The position numbers were made by a program, and so were the translations under genes. Source: JALORV01 sp963724365 (GTDB taxonomy: Bacteria; Pseudomonadota; Gammaproteobacteria; Burkholderiales; Burkholderiaceae_F). Taken from it: DNA of 64,000 nt. The notes beneath the pieces were generated by a model that saw nothing but the letters and a program-made list of their open reading frames with translations, was not told the DNA's origin and made no database searches. The stretch is from the NCBI GenBank assembly GCA_963724365.1, contig CAVRUR010000011.1, positions 305,631 to 369,630 on the forward strand, in the 5' to 3' direction. Of the stretch, positions 33,196 through 41,262 are shown piece after piece (position 1 is the first letter of the stretch; each line of letters begins with the position of its first letter).

Positions 33196-34272
33196 CTAGC
33201 GGAAGAAGTGCGCGGGAAACTGGCCCTGCGGCCCGTTGCAGATGCCGGTGTACGAGCGATTGTCCGGAGCACCGGTCATGTTGCAGTTGACCGACATCGT
33301 CATGCCGTTGGCGGCCACCATCAGGCCGATCTGCAGGTTCGACCCGGTGAGCTGTCCCCGACCGGCGCCGACGACAACACCGTTCATGCCCGCCGTGATC
33401 GAGATCTGCTGGCCGTCCTGCTCGAAGACATAGACCTCGCCGGTGTTCGTCCGCCATGTCCCCGAGACGTCGCGCAGCGCCGCGCGCGCGGCGACCGGTG
33501 GCTGTGTAGCCGTCGGCGGCGGCGGCGCGATGGGGGCCTGCACGGCCACGGGGGGCGTCGCACCCGAAGCGCCGCGACCTGCCGTGGTGGTGTTCTCGAG
33601 GATTCGCTGCGTCAGTTCCGCGGCCTTGCGCGCCGATTCGGGATCGATGTCGCCACCGGCTCCGGAAAACTCGGACCCGATCACCCACGCCAGGAACAAC
33701 ACGATGCCGGCCACCGCACTGCCGCCCATCAGCAGGCCCTTGCGCAGAGTCGACGGTTTCTCAACCGGCGGCGGCGCTGGTGTCGGCTCGGGCTTGAGCT
33801 TCTTACGCATACCCGGGATCTGCACCAGGCGGTCGATCAGGTGATCGACGTCGTAACGCCAGCGGTTGTTGTCGATTTCGACCGCCTGGCGTCGTGCCAG
33901 CAGCACGATGTCTTCGGGCAGCACGTTCGCCGCGGGCAATTCGGCCCCGCGACATGTCACCGGAATCACGCGCACGTCGCGCTTCAGGCCGGTGGCGATC
34001 TCCAACCGAGTCCAGTCAGCTGGATCATCGAGTCGGCGCTTGCCATCGGCATCGTTGGTCTCGAGCCAGGTCGGCCCGATCATCACCAGCATCACCGCGC
34101 AATCAGCGAGCGCGCGCTCGAGCGCAACGACAAAGTCCTCGCCCGGCGCAATGTTCTCGACATCGCGAAAGATCTGTACGCCGTCGAGCCCTACGCGCAG
34201 GTCCTCGGCGAGCCGGCTCGCCTCGCCTTCGGTGTCCTTGCGCCGATAGCTGATGAAGATGCCGTTGCGCAT
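33196..34272 (-). CDS. TIR-domain transmembrane protein
   Basis: 358 aa. Residues 1-150 are a TIR_2-type domain: GIFISYRRKD at the start, QIFRDVENIAPGEDF, VMLVMIGPTWLE and DWTRLEIATGL, where Glu91 sits where NADase-type TIRs place the catalytic Glu. A Pro-rich linker leads to one membrane helix (about 179-199) and a Pro/Ala-rich stretch, then a C-terminal domain (VSGTWRTNTGEVYVFEQDG, ISITAGMNG, QIGLMVAANGMTMSVNCNM) that would lie outside the membrane. Start at 34272 (MRNGIFISY). Not next to obvious defence genes. NADase activity is inference only. Confidence 0.82.
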   Translation of the reverse strand: MRNGIFISYRRKDTEGEASRLAEDLRVGLDGVQIFRDVENIAPGEDFVVALERALADCAVMLVMIGPTWLETNDADGKRRLDDPADWTRLEIATGLKRDVRVIPVTCRGAELPAANVLPEDIVLLARRQAVEIDNNRWRYDVDHLIDRLVQIPGMRKKLKPEPTPAPPPVEKPSTLRKGLLMGGSAVAGIVLFLAWVIGSEFSGAGGDIDPESARKAAELTQRILENTTTAGRGASGATPPVAVQAPIAPPPPTATQPPVAARAALRDVSGTWRTNTGEVYVFEQDGQQISITAGMNGVVVGAGRGQLTGSNLQIGLMVAANGMTMSVNCNMTGAPDNRSYTGICNGPQGQFPAHFFR

Positions 34273-34385
34273 TGATCCCCCATCGCGATTCGCTGGCATG
34301 AGAAGTATGGCAGCGGCCGGGGGCGGGTGCGAGCCGCAGATTCACGCGCCGCGGCAGCGCTCTTCCCATCCGAGGGGAGACCGTC

Positions 34386-34964
34386 CTATCCGAATGGCCG
34401 CACGCCGATCCAGGCCGCGTGCAACCAGAACGCAAAGGCTGCCCATGCGGCCAGTCCGATAACCACGGCGACGATGTCACGCGAGACGGGGCCGACGGTG
34501 ACCACCGACCCCGCCGCACGATCGCGGCGACGCGCGGCGATGTAGTTCGCCACCGCCCACGCGAGAAAGGCGCCGAACAGCACGACGTCGGCTAGCGTGC
34601 CGTTGGCAAGCAGGTGCGCGAACGCCCAGATCTTCACGGCCGCAACCATCGGGTGGCCGACGGCACGCTTGATGCGCGTGCCCGGAATGTAGGCAGCGGC
34701 CAGCAGAATGAATGCCGGCACCGTGAGCAGCGCGGCGATGTGCCGGGTCCACACCGGCGGCGAGTACAGCACGATCGGATTGCCACGCGCCTGCCCGTAG
34801 CCCCACACGATCAGCACGAAGCCGACGATCGAGATGACCGAAACGATGCCCTTCCACGGCATCAGCCCGAGCCTGGCAATACGGGCACCGCGCCAGTCGT
34901 CCGCAACGATCCGCACCGAGTGCGTGCCGAGGAACAGCACCAGACCGAGTATCAGCAGTGACAT
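34386..34964 (-). CDS. NnrU-family membrane protein
   Basis: 192 aa, six hydrophobic helices. The segment THSVRIVADDWRGARIARLG and AVGHPMVAAVKIWAFAHLLANG are the NnrU family hallmarks. NnrU is associated with denitrification loci and nitric-oxide metabolism, but close relatives also occur outside them, and no nir/nor gene is in this window. The biochemical role is unknown. Confidence 0.88.
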   Translation of the reverse strand: MSLLILGLVLFLGTHSVRIVADDWRGARIARLGLMPWKGIVSVISIVGFVLIVWGYGQARGNPIVLYSPPVWTRHIAALLTVPAFILLAAAYIPGTRIKRAVGHPMVAAVKIWAFAHLLANGTLADVVLFGAFLAWAVANYIAARRRDRAAGSVVTVGPVSRDIVAVVIGLAAWAAFAFWLHAAWIGVRPFG

Positions 34965-35066
34965 TGCTCGAACTCCATCGACAGCGCGCAGTATGCCGCA
35001 GCAAAGCTCGTCGACAGGCTTGCGCGCGTTCAGTGCACGGTTCAGCAGACCGAAGCGGACTTCGCT

Positions 35067-35384
35067 TCAGCCATGCGACTTGCCGTCGCGCGGATTGTCC
35101 GGCTCCTTGTGCGCCGCCTCGTACAGTGCCGGCGTGGCGCCACCCCGCGCAAGCAGTTCCCGCAGGTGCTGAACCGAACTGCGGTCCAGCGTGTTGCCGC
35201 CGTGGTGAGGCCGATGCAGGATGCCCTCGGCGTGGCCGAGCTTCACCCGGATACGTGCGCCCGACAGCGACTCGACGTCGGCGCCGAGGTGCTTCAGCAG
35301 CGACTCGATCTCGCGCCAGTGGATGTTGGTATTGATCGGATCGTGGAAGATCTCGCGCAGCAGGTGGGCGTGCTTGTGGCTCAT
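35067..35384 (-). CDS. HicA-like toxin-type protein, orphan
   Basis: 105 aa, starting MSHKHAHLLREIFHDP. The HicA-type RNA-binding fold is suggested by HWREIESLLKHLGADVESL, SGARIRVKLGHAEGILHRPH (catalytic-type His) and VQHLRELLARGG. HicA is an mRNA-cleaving toxin usually next to HicB; no HicB is found on either side. It may be an orphan or a chromosomal housekeeping relative. The start at 35384 was chosen because the upstream in-frame extension is non-homologous. Confidence 0.75.
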   Translation of the reverse strand: MSHKHAHLLREIFHDPINTNIHWREIESLLKHLGADVESLSGARIRVKLGHAEGILHRPHHGGNTLDRSSVQHLRELLARGGATPALYEAAHKEPDNPRDGKSHG

Positions 35385-35494
35385 GATGGGGTCACGGTGA
35401 AGTTGCCAGCGCGACGATACCCGCGTTGCACTGCCCATCGCACGGCGCCTCCAGCAGGAGACCCGGCGCGACATTCAGCGAGGCACAAAGCGCG

Positions 35495-35521
35495 GCACTA
35501 GTGCGCCACTTGACGCGTCAA
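35495..35521. promoter_or_regulatory. Two adjacent perfect palindromes
   Basis: GCACTAGTGC (35495-35504) and TTGACGCGTCAA (35510-35521) lie 5 bp apart between the stop of the glycine-zipper lipoprotein and the hicA-like gene, on whose upstream side they fall (about 110 bp before its start). Either an operator pair or part of a termination region; no U-run follows. Confidence 0.35.
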
Positions 35522-36136
35522 TCAGCGCGGCAGTCGATAGGGCGGCGGTGCGTCCGGCGGCGGGATGGCGGCGTTCGGTGGCACGTTGGATGCACCTCGC
35601 GGCGGCGGTGCATCCGGCGGAGGAATCGCGGCATTCGGCGGGGGTGCCGCACGCGTACTTGCCACGGCCGCCGGGGCACGTTGTCGGTTAGCTGAAACGT
35701 ACCCTGCCGGCGCCGGCACACGATGGCCCGATGCATACATGCACTGGAAATAAGCGTTGTCAAAGCGCTGCTGCGTGACTGAACCCGCCACCTGCGCGTT
35801 GCCAGCGCCGATCACGCCGCCCGTGAAGAGTCCCATGCCGGCCCCCACGGCCGCACCTTCACCGCCACCCAGCAAGCCGCCGACGGCGGCACCGAGCACT
35901 GTCCCAACGACGGCGCTACCGACGCCGGCGCTGACAGCCGCGTCGGCCGGCACGCCGCCCTGTTGGCCGGCGAACTGTCGGCACGCGACATCGTCGGCCT
36001 GGAATTGATCCCAGGGCTTGCGACTGCCGGGCATCGCCGGCATCGATGGTCCTGCCGGCACCGTGACACACGCCGAAAGCAGGAGCGTCCCGGCAACCGC
36101 GCCGAGCCGCCACCATGACACCCGCCGCTTTTTCAC
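35522..36136 (-). CDS. Glycine-zipper lipoprotein
   Basis: 204 aa. A lipobox LLSAC follows the signal; the middle has a glycine zipper (VVGTVLGAAVGGLLGGGEGA, VGAGMGLFTGGVIGAG) of the kind that inserts into membranes, then FDNAYFQCMYASGH, and a Pro-rich tail with two copies of NAAIPPPDAPPP encoded by a near-perfect DNA duplication (about 35532-35645). Start: a GTG at 36136 that overlaps the stop of the upstream gene (GTGA). Co-translated with the Gly/Trp-rich protein; role probably in the envelope. Confidence 0.8.
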   Translation of the reverse strand: MKKRRVSWWRLGAVAGTLLLSACVTVPAGPSMPAMPGSRKPWDQFQADDVACRQFAGQQGGVPADAAVSAGVGSAVVGTVLGAAVGGLLGGGEGAAVGAGMGLFTGGVIGAGNAQVAGSVTQQRFDNAYFQCMYASGHRVPAPAGYVSANRQRAPAAVASTRAAPPPNAAIPPPDAPPPRGASNVPPNAAIPPPDAPPPYRLPR

Positions 36137-36804
36137 TGCGTCCCCGCGGGCGTCTGTGGTTCGACGCGCTGCCACGGCTCGGGACAGGAGTTGACGTACG
36201 GGTAGTAGCCGCGTGCGCTGTTGCACCAGTACCACCATTGCTGCGGCGCAGCGGCGGCCGGCGGTGCGGGGGGCGCATTCATGACATCGACATCCCGTTC
36301 GACGTACATGGTCGCGCTCTGCGGGAGGATCCATGCGCCGGAACTCGGCTGTGTCATCAAGATGGGAACACCGGCGCTCCAGCCCCAGGTGCCCGGACCC
36401 CAGCCCCACCACGGATTCCAGCCGACGCCCCAACCCCAGCCACCCCAGCCCCATCCACCCCAGGTGGACCAGCCCGGTCGCCATGCAGGACCCCAGGGCC
36501 GCCATGGGCCCGCCCATGTACCGCCTCTCCAGCCGTTATTCCAGCCGTTATTCCAACTGCCGCCCCAGTGGGTCGACGGTGCGCCACGGAAATTTCCACC
36601 ATTAGGTGCACCGCGATAGCCGCCACCCGACGGTGGACCACCCCGATAGCCGCCGCCTGACCCGCCGCCACCACCGTAGCCTCCACCGGATCCGCCACCG
36701 CCACCGCCACCACCACCGGAACGCTGCGCTTCAGCCGGCGTGGCTGCGATCGCCATAACCAAAGCCGCAGCGAGCGCGGCCATCGCCCATACGCGTCTCA
36801 TCAT
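36133..36804 (-). CDS. Exported Gly/Trp-rich low-complexity protein
   Basis: 223 aa. A signal peptide (MMRRVWAMAALAAALVMA...AEA) is followed by a poly-Gly run, GGYRGG-type repeats, a tandem NNGWNNGW pair, and a Trp/Gly-rich stretch (about residues 100-145). The C-terminus is ordered and has two cysteines (WWYWCNSARGYYPYVNSC-like). Proteins with this composition occur widely in Burkholderiales as exported hypothetical proteins. Coupled to the lipoprotein downstream by a 4-bp overlap. No function is known. Confidence 0.8.
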   Translation of the reverse strand: MMRRVWAMAALAAALVMAIAATPAEAQRSGGGGGGGGGSGGGYGGGGGSGGGYRGGPPSGGGYRGAPNGGNFRGAPSTHWGGSWNNGWNNGWRGGTWAGPWRPWGPAWRPGWSTWGGWGWGGWGWGVGWNPWWGWGPGTWGWSAGVPILMTQPSSGAWILPQSATMYVERDVDVMNAPPAPPAAAAPQQWWYWCNSARGYYPYVNSCPEPWQRVEPQTPAGTQ

Positions 36805-36936
36805 CTCAGTCTCCTGAGCGGCCTAACGCGACCGGCCGGTGATCGGATGACCCGCCCAGGCCCCGATCACCGGATGTTTGATCCTACGCCGACACACGGT
36901 CGGTACGCCGGTCGAAATGACGACGCCGAAGCGGGC

Positions 36937-37386
36937 CTACTTGGCTTGCAGCCGCGAGATGTACTCGCTCAACGCGAGTATCCGGGCGCGGACGAATGCC
37001 TCTGGATCGTACGGAACGTCAATGTAGTACTCGGCTGCCCGCGTGCGATAGGCGTTGCCCCACGTCGGCATGTCGCGCGAGCCATGCCCCGCCACTGCGA
37101 GCGTGCCATCGATCGACTCGTACAGGCGATTGACCGGCAGGACGCCGCCGTTGGCTCGTGCGAGCTTCGTCAGGTCGGTCGGCTTTCTGTTCAGGTATGG
37201 AGTGTTGGGCCCATCTCCGGTCCCCTTCAAACCGTGACAGCTCGCGCAGTTGACGTCGAATTCGCGCTTGCCGAGATCGATCTTGCCCTGGCCCAGTGCT
37301 GCGGTCGCTGCAATCGCAAGACTGGCACCCAACAGTGCCGCTTGAATGATCGAGCGTTTCGTCAGTCTCTCCTTGGAGGTTGCCAC
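36937..37386 (-). CDS. Exported c-type cytochrome
   Basis: 149 aa with an N-terminal signal/anchor (RSIIQAALLGASLAIAATAA) and one heme motif NCASCHGLKG; the distal ligand is probably Met in GSRDMPTWGN. A single-heme class I cytochrome c of the periplasm. It is monocistronic in appearance; the upstream CWC gene is on the other strand, so no partner oxidase can be named. Confidence 0.88.
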   Translation of the reverse strand: MATSKERLTKRSIIQAALLGASLAIAATAALGQGKIDLGKREFDVNCASCHGLKGTGDGPNTPYLNRKPTDLTKLARANGGVLPVNRLYESIDGTLAVAGHGSRDMPTWGNAYRTRAAEYYIDVPYDPEAFVRARILALSEYISRLQAK

Positions 37387-37494
37387 CTCCCTTTCATCCT
37401 AGCCACGCACCCGCCGATTGCCGTGCGACAACACTCCGAATTGAGGCAGTTCAACCCAACCAGCGCCCTGCTTCGCGTTACGCTTTTGCCTGCC

Positions 37495-37710
37495 ATGCCA
37501 TCAGCCGATGCCTCTCCCGACACGAGCCGCTGCGCCAACTGCGGTGCGGCGTTCGTGTGCGGCGCTGGAAGTGAGAACGGATGCTGGTGCGCTCGGCTTC
37601 CGCAACTGCCCGCAGAGCGCCTCGTTCCCGGCAAGGGCTGCGTCTGCGCCGCATGTCTTGGACAACGTGGGTCAGCTGTCCTGCCCGCCGCCGAGGACGA
37701 CGCACGATGA
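37495..37710 (+). CDS. Cysteine-rich CWC family protein
   Basis: 71 aa with the CWC pattern: RCANCGAAFVCGAG, then ENGCWCARLPQLP, and GCVCAACLGQR, giving eight to nine cysteines that probably bind zinc. The start at ATG 37495 fits the small-family length. The stop overlaps the start of the MaoC-like gene by ATGA. Function unknown. Confidence 0.85.
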   Translation: MPSADASPDTSRCANCGAAFVCGAGSENGCWCARLPQLPAERLVPGKGCVCAACLGQRGSAVLPAAEDDAR

Positions 37711-38181
37711 CGACCATGCTGTCGATCGACGCACTGCGCGATGTCGTCGGCCGCGAGGTCGCCGTCAGTGACTGGTTCGTGGTCTCTCAGGCCGTCATCG
37801 ATGAGTTCGCGGAGGCGACGCTCGATGCCCAGTGGATCCACGTCGACACCGAGCGCGCCGCGCGCGAGTCACCGTTCCGCGATTCGGCGGGACGACGCTG
37901 CACGGTCGCGCACGGCTTCCTGACGCTGTCGCTGCTCACCTGCCTGATCGAAAGCTGTCTGCAGGATCACCGGCGCACAGGCGGGAGTGAATGTCGGATT
38001 CGAGCGCGTGCGCTTCGTCTCGCCGGTGCCCGCCGGCAGCTGGCTGCGCGGGCACTTCACGCTGGCGAAGCTCGAGGACGTGCGCGGCGGAATCCAGCTG
38101 ACCTGGCATGTCGTGATTGAACGCCAGGGCGATACGCGCCCGGTGCTCACGGCAGAGTGGCTGACCCGCCTGCTGCTTTAG
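37707..38181 (+). CDS. MaoC-like hydratase/dehydratase, split by a +1 frameshift
   Basis: MaoC/(R)-hydratase-type protein for hydroxyacyl-CoA. The first part has SQAVIDEFAEATLDAQWIHVD and the catalytic HGFLTLSLL; the second continues as VNVGFERVRFVSPVPAGSWL. The frame shifts near 37964: reading CTG CAG, skipping one G, then ATC ACC GGC GCA restores ITGAQAGVNVGF and a 157-aa product of normal length. As written, the first reading frame ends non-homologously. Start overlaps the CWC gene (ATGA). Confidence 0.82.
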
Positions 38182-38344
38182 TAGCCTGTAACAGCCAATT
38201 CAGTAGTGTCTTGCGCGCCAGCACGGCCGATTGCTTTGTCGCTCGCCTTGCGAATATGCGACAGCTACTCGACGCGGCTCGCTTCGCGCACTCGGCTCGC
38301 GCGGGCACGCCTTTCACTCCCGAATCGACCGTTACAGGCCACTA
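38179..38344. repeat. 166-bp segment flanked by 14-bp inverted repeats
   Basis: TAGTAGCCTGTAAC (38179-38192) and GTTACAGGCCACTA (38331-38344) are inverted repeats matching at 13 of 14 positions. Between two convergent genes, starting at the stop codon of the MaoC-like gene. The interior has no ORF and several short GC-rich complementary runs. It could be a small MITE-like element or a complex bidirectional terminator. The tips resemble those of the 221-bp element only in containing GGCCTGT. Confidence 0.45.
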
Positions 38345-38358
38345 GTGTCGGTCGGCAA

Positions 38359-39025
38359 CTAGCGCTTGCGCGCGAGAGTCAGGCCGTCACCGATCGGCAG
38401 CAGCGCCAGGTCAACTCGCTCGTCTCCCTTCAGCTTGGAATTGAGCCTTTGCAGCGCCGCGGTGTCCGGGTCGGCCGCCGCGTCGACAGTGTCCGGCGAC
38501 GCGGCCGCTCCACAGCACGTTGTCGATGGCGATCAGGCCGCCGATGCGCAGCAGCTTCAGGCAGCGCTCGTAGTAGCCGTCGTAGTTGCTCTTGTCGGCG
38601 TCGATGAACGCGAAGTCGTAGTGTCCGGCCTCGCCGGTCGCCAGCCGCGCATCGAGCGTATGCAGCGCCGGCTCGAGCACCAGATCGATCTTGTCGACGA
38701 CGCCGGCACGCTCCCAGTACGGTCGCCCGACGCGTGTGTACTCGTCGCTGACGTCGCACGCGAGGATGCGGCCGTCGGGCGGCAGCGCCAGCGCGACGGC
38801 CAGTGCACTGTAGCCGGTGAAGACGCCGATCTCGATCGTGCGGCGCGCATTGATCAGCCGCACCAGCATCTGCAGCAACGCGCCCTGCTCGGGCGAGATC
38901 TGCATGCCCGCGCGCGGATGCGATGCCGTCGCTTCCCGCAACTTGGCGAGTTCCGGATGCTCGCGGTTGTGCGCGAGCACGTAGTCGTGCAGGCGGTCGT
39001 CCAGGGTCAACGTACGGCGGCTCAT
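38359..39025 (-). CDS. Class I SAM-dependent O-methyltransferase, frameshifted
   Basis: Family 3 (catechol/caffeoyl-CoA-type) O-methyltransferase. SAM motif TIEIGVFTGYSALAVALAL, DFAFIDADKSNYDGYYE (metal-binding Asp) and GLIAIDNVLWSGRV are present. Near 38494 the frame shifts: skipping one G in GTC GCC G GAC gives RVADTVDAAADPDTAAL... and the typical end IGDGLTLARKR, stop at 38359, 221 aa. As written the reading frame runs into nonsense sequence. Confidence 0.85.
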
Positions 39026-39035
39026 CGATGTCCTT

Positions 39036-40062
39036 TCAGCGGTTGCCGTACCGGTGCCGTGCCAGTTCGGCACCGTCGCCGAGCGCGGCCAGCTTGGCCA
39101 GCGCAATCTCGCGCTTCATCGGTGCCATGCCGCAGTTGGTACACGGAAACAGGTGCTCCCTGGCAACGAACTGCAGCGCCTTGCCGATCGTGTCGGCGAC
39201 CTGCTCGGGCGTCTCGACCACGTCGGAGGCGACATCGATGACGCCGACCAGCAGGTCCTTGCCCTCGAGCAGCTTCATCAGCTGCATCGGCACTTTCGCG
39301 TTCATGCATTCGAGCGAAACCGCCTTGATCGTGCTCTTCGCAATCGCCGGGAAGATCTCCTCGTACTGGCGCCACTCGGAGCCGAGCGTGGCTTTCCAGT
39401 CGACGTTGGCCTTGATGCCGTAGCCGTAGCAGATGTGCACGACGGTCATGCAGGTCAGGCCCTGTGCAGCGCGGTCGAGCGCGGCGATGCCCCAGGCCTT
39501 GACATCGTCCATGTAGACGTTGAACGCCGGCTCGTCGAACTGGATCACGTCGACGCCATCGGCCTCGAGCGCGCGCGCCTCCTGGTTGAGCAGCTCGGCG
39601 AAGGCCATCGCCATTTTCGCGCGGTCGCCGTAGTAGCGGTCGGCGACCGTGTCGACGATCGTCATCGGTCCGGGCAGCGTGATCTTCAGCTTCTCGCTTC
39701 GTGTGGCTGCGCGCCAGTTGTGCCTCGATCTGGTGAACACGCCCCTTGAGCTTCAGCGGCCCGACCACCTGCGGCACCATCGCCTTGTAGCGGTCGTTGC
39801 GGATGCCCATCTCGACCTTGTGCTCGAAGTCGATGCCGTCGACGAACTCGAGGAAACCGTGCACGAAGTGCTGGCGCGACTGTTCGCCGTCGCCGACGAT
39901 GGCGAGCCCGGCATCTTCCTGCTCCTTCAGCCAGAGCAGCGTGGCGTCGCGCTTGGCGGCAGCGAGCTCGGCGCCGGTGAGCTTCCACTGCGGCCAGAGC
40001 TTGTCGGTCTCGGCGAGCCAGCCTGGTTTGGGCAGGCTGCCGGCGATGGTGGCTTCGAACAT
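39036..40062 (-). CDS. Cobalamin-independent methionine synthase (MetE C-terminal type), frameshifted
   Basis: A stand-alone MetE catalytic-domain protein, 341 aa if corrected. The Zn site is visible: His and Cys in VVHICYGYG, Glu in SLECMNAK and Cys in FPCTNCGMAP. The first part starts MFEATIAGSLPKPGWL; the frame shifts near 39699, where skipping one A (ACG A AGC) turns SHTKREAE into SHTSEKLKITLPGPMTI. Relatives are annotated as methionine synthase II or methylcobalamin:homocysteine-type enzymes. It lies 10 bp upstream of the O-methyltransferase gene. Confidence 0.85.
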
Positions 40063-40130
40063 CGGTTCACTCCCGGCGTTGAGGCGTGAACGATACGCGC
40101 GAGGCGTCGACCGGGGATTGAAAAGCGTGT

Positions 40131-41003
40131 TCAGCGTGCGGATTTCAGGCGGCCGAGCAGCTCGTCCTTTTCAGACCACAGGCTGTTGATCCATTCCTGC
40201 ATGCGGCCTCGGAAGGTGGGATCACTGGTGTAATCGCCGGCGAGCAGCGCGGGGGGAATCTCGCGTTGCTGCACACGCACAGTGACCGCGCGCAGGCGCC
40301 CCGAGAGCAGCGTCCAGAAGTCCGGCGGCCCGTCGGGATAGACAATGGTCACGTCGAGCATCAGATGAAACTGGCTGCCGAGCGTGGTCACTGCCGTCGC
40401 GATGCCGCCGACCTTGGGCTTCAGCAAGTGCGCATAAGGGGACTCCTGCGCGTCGTGCTTCGCCTTCGTGAAGCGCGTTCCTTCGAGGAAGTTGATCACT
40501 GAGGTCGGCACCAGGCGGAACTTCTCGCAGGCTTTGCGCGCGCGTTCCAGGTCCTGCTTGCCCAATGCGCCGCCGCGCCGCTGCATGAACGGGAAGTCGA
40601 GCGCCCACCACGCCAGCCCGATCACCGGCACCCAGATCAACTCGCGCTTGAGGAAGAACTTCAGCATCGGGATGCGGCGGTTGAAGATCTTCTGCAGCAC
40701 CAGGATGTCGACCCAGCTCTGGTGGTTGCTCGACACCAGATACCAGCCACGCGCGTCCAGCCCGTCGACGCCCTGCACGTCCCAGGCGGTCCGGCCGACC
40801 GCGTCGATCCAGGCGTTGTTGACGCTGATCCAGCCAGTGGCGATGGAGTTCAGCGCCCGGTCCGTCACATGGCGCACGGCTGTGAACGGCAGCAGTGCCT
40901 TGGCCAGTGCGAACGGGAACATCAGCGAGACGCCGAACACCGTATTCAGTGCGAGCACGACTGACGCGACGGCGCCTTTGAGAGCGGGCAGGGGCGAGGC
41001 CAT
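40131..41003 (-). CDS. Lysophospholipid acyltransferase family protein (YihG-like)
   Basis: 290 aa, membrane-associated 1-acyl-glycerol-3-phosphate acyltransferase type. The N-terminal hydrophobic region (ASVVLALNTVFGVSLMFPF) anchors it; the catalytic HX4D is in VSSNHQSWVDILVLQ and block III is NFLEGTRFT. The size, PFMQRR and KPKVGGIATAV segments fit the E. coli YihG group that adds acyl chains to lysophospholipids. Start set at ATG 41003, the first Met before the membrane helix. Confidence 0.88.
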   Translation of the reverse strand: MASPLPALKGAVASVVLALNTVFGVSLMFPFALAKALLPFTAVRHVTDRALNSIATGWISVNNAWIDAVGRTAWDVQGVDGLDARGWYLVSSNHQSWVDILVLQKIFNRRIPMLKFFLKRELIWVPVIGLAWWALDFPFMQRRGGALGKQDLERARKACEKFRLVPTSVINFLEGTRFTKAKHDAQESPYAHLLKPKVGGIATAVTTLGSQFHLMLDVTIVYPDGPPDFWTLLSGRLRAVTVRVQQREIPPALLAGDYTSDPTFRGRMQEWINSLWSEKDELLGRLKSAR

Positions 41004-41262
41004 GGGCGTGAAGGGTACCCGAGCCCCGGTGCCGTTCGCTCGGCTTCGATCAACCGAAAGGTCGACGACGAAGGACCCAGCTCGGCCGCGTCGGCTGCGC
41101 CTTGAGGTTCGGAATGGGCGCCTGCCAGCCGCCTTTTTGTACGTTGCCGGACGGTCCGGCACTGCCAACATGCCCCCTCACTCACTCCGTTCGGCGGGAA
41201 CGGATGACGCGGATCGCCGCGCCCTTCGCCCCGCCGCCCACAGAATCGCAGGACTGCAGGTG

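Noticed and set aside
35530..35650. Tandem DNA repeats as a possible CRISPR-like array
   Set aside because: Two copies only, in frame, encoding a Pro-rich duplicated tail of the lipoprotein.
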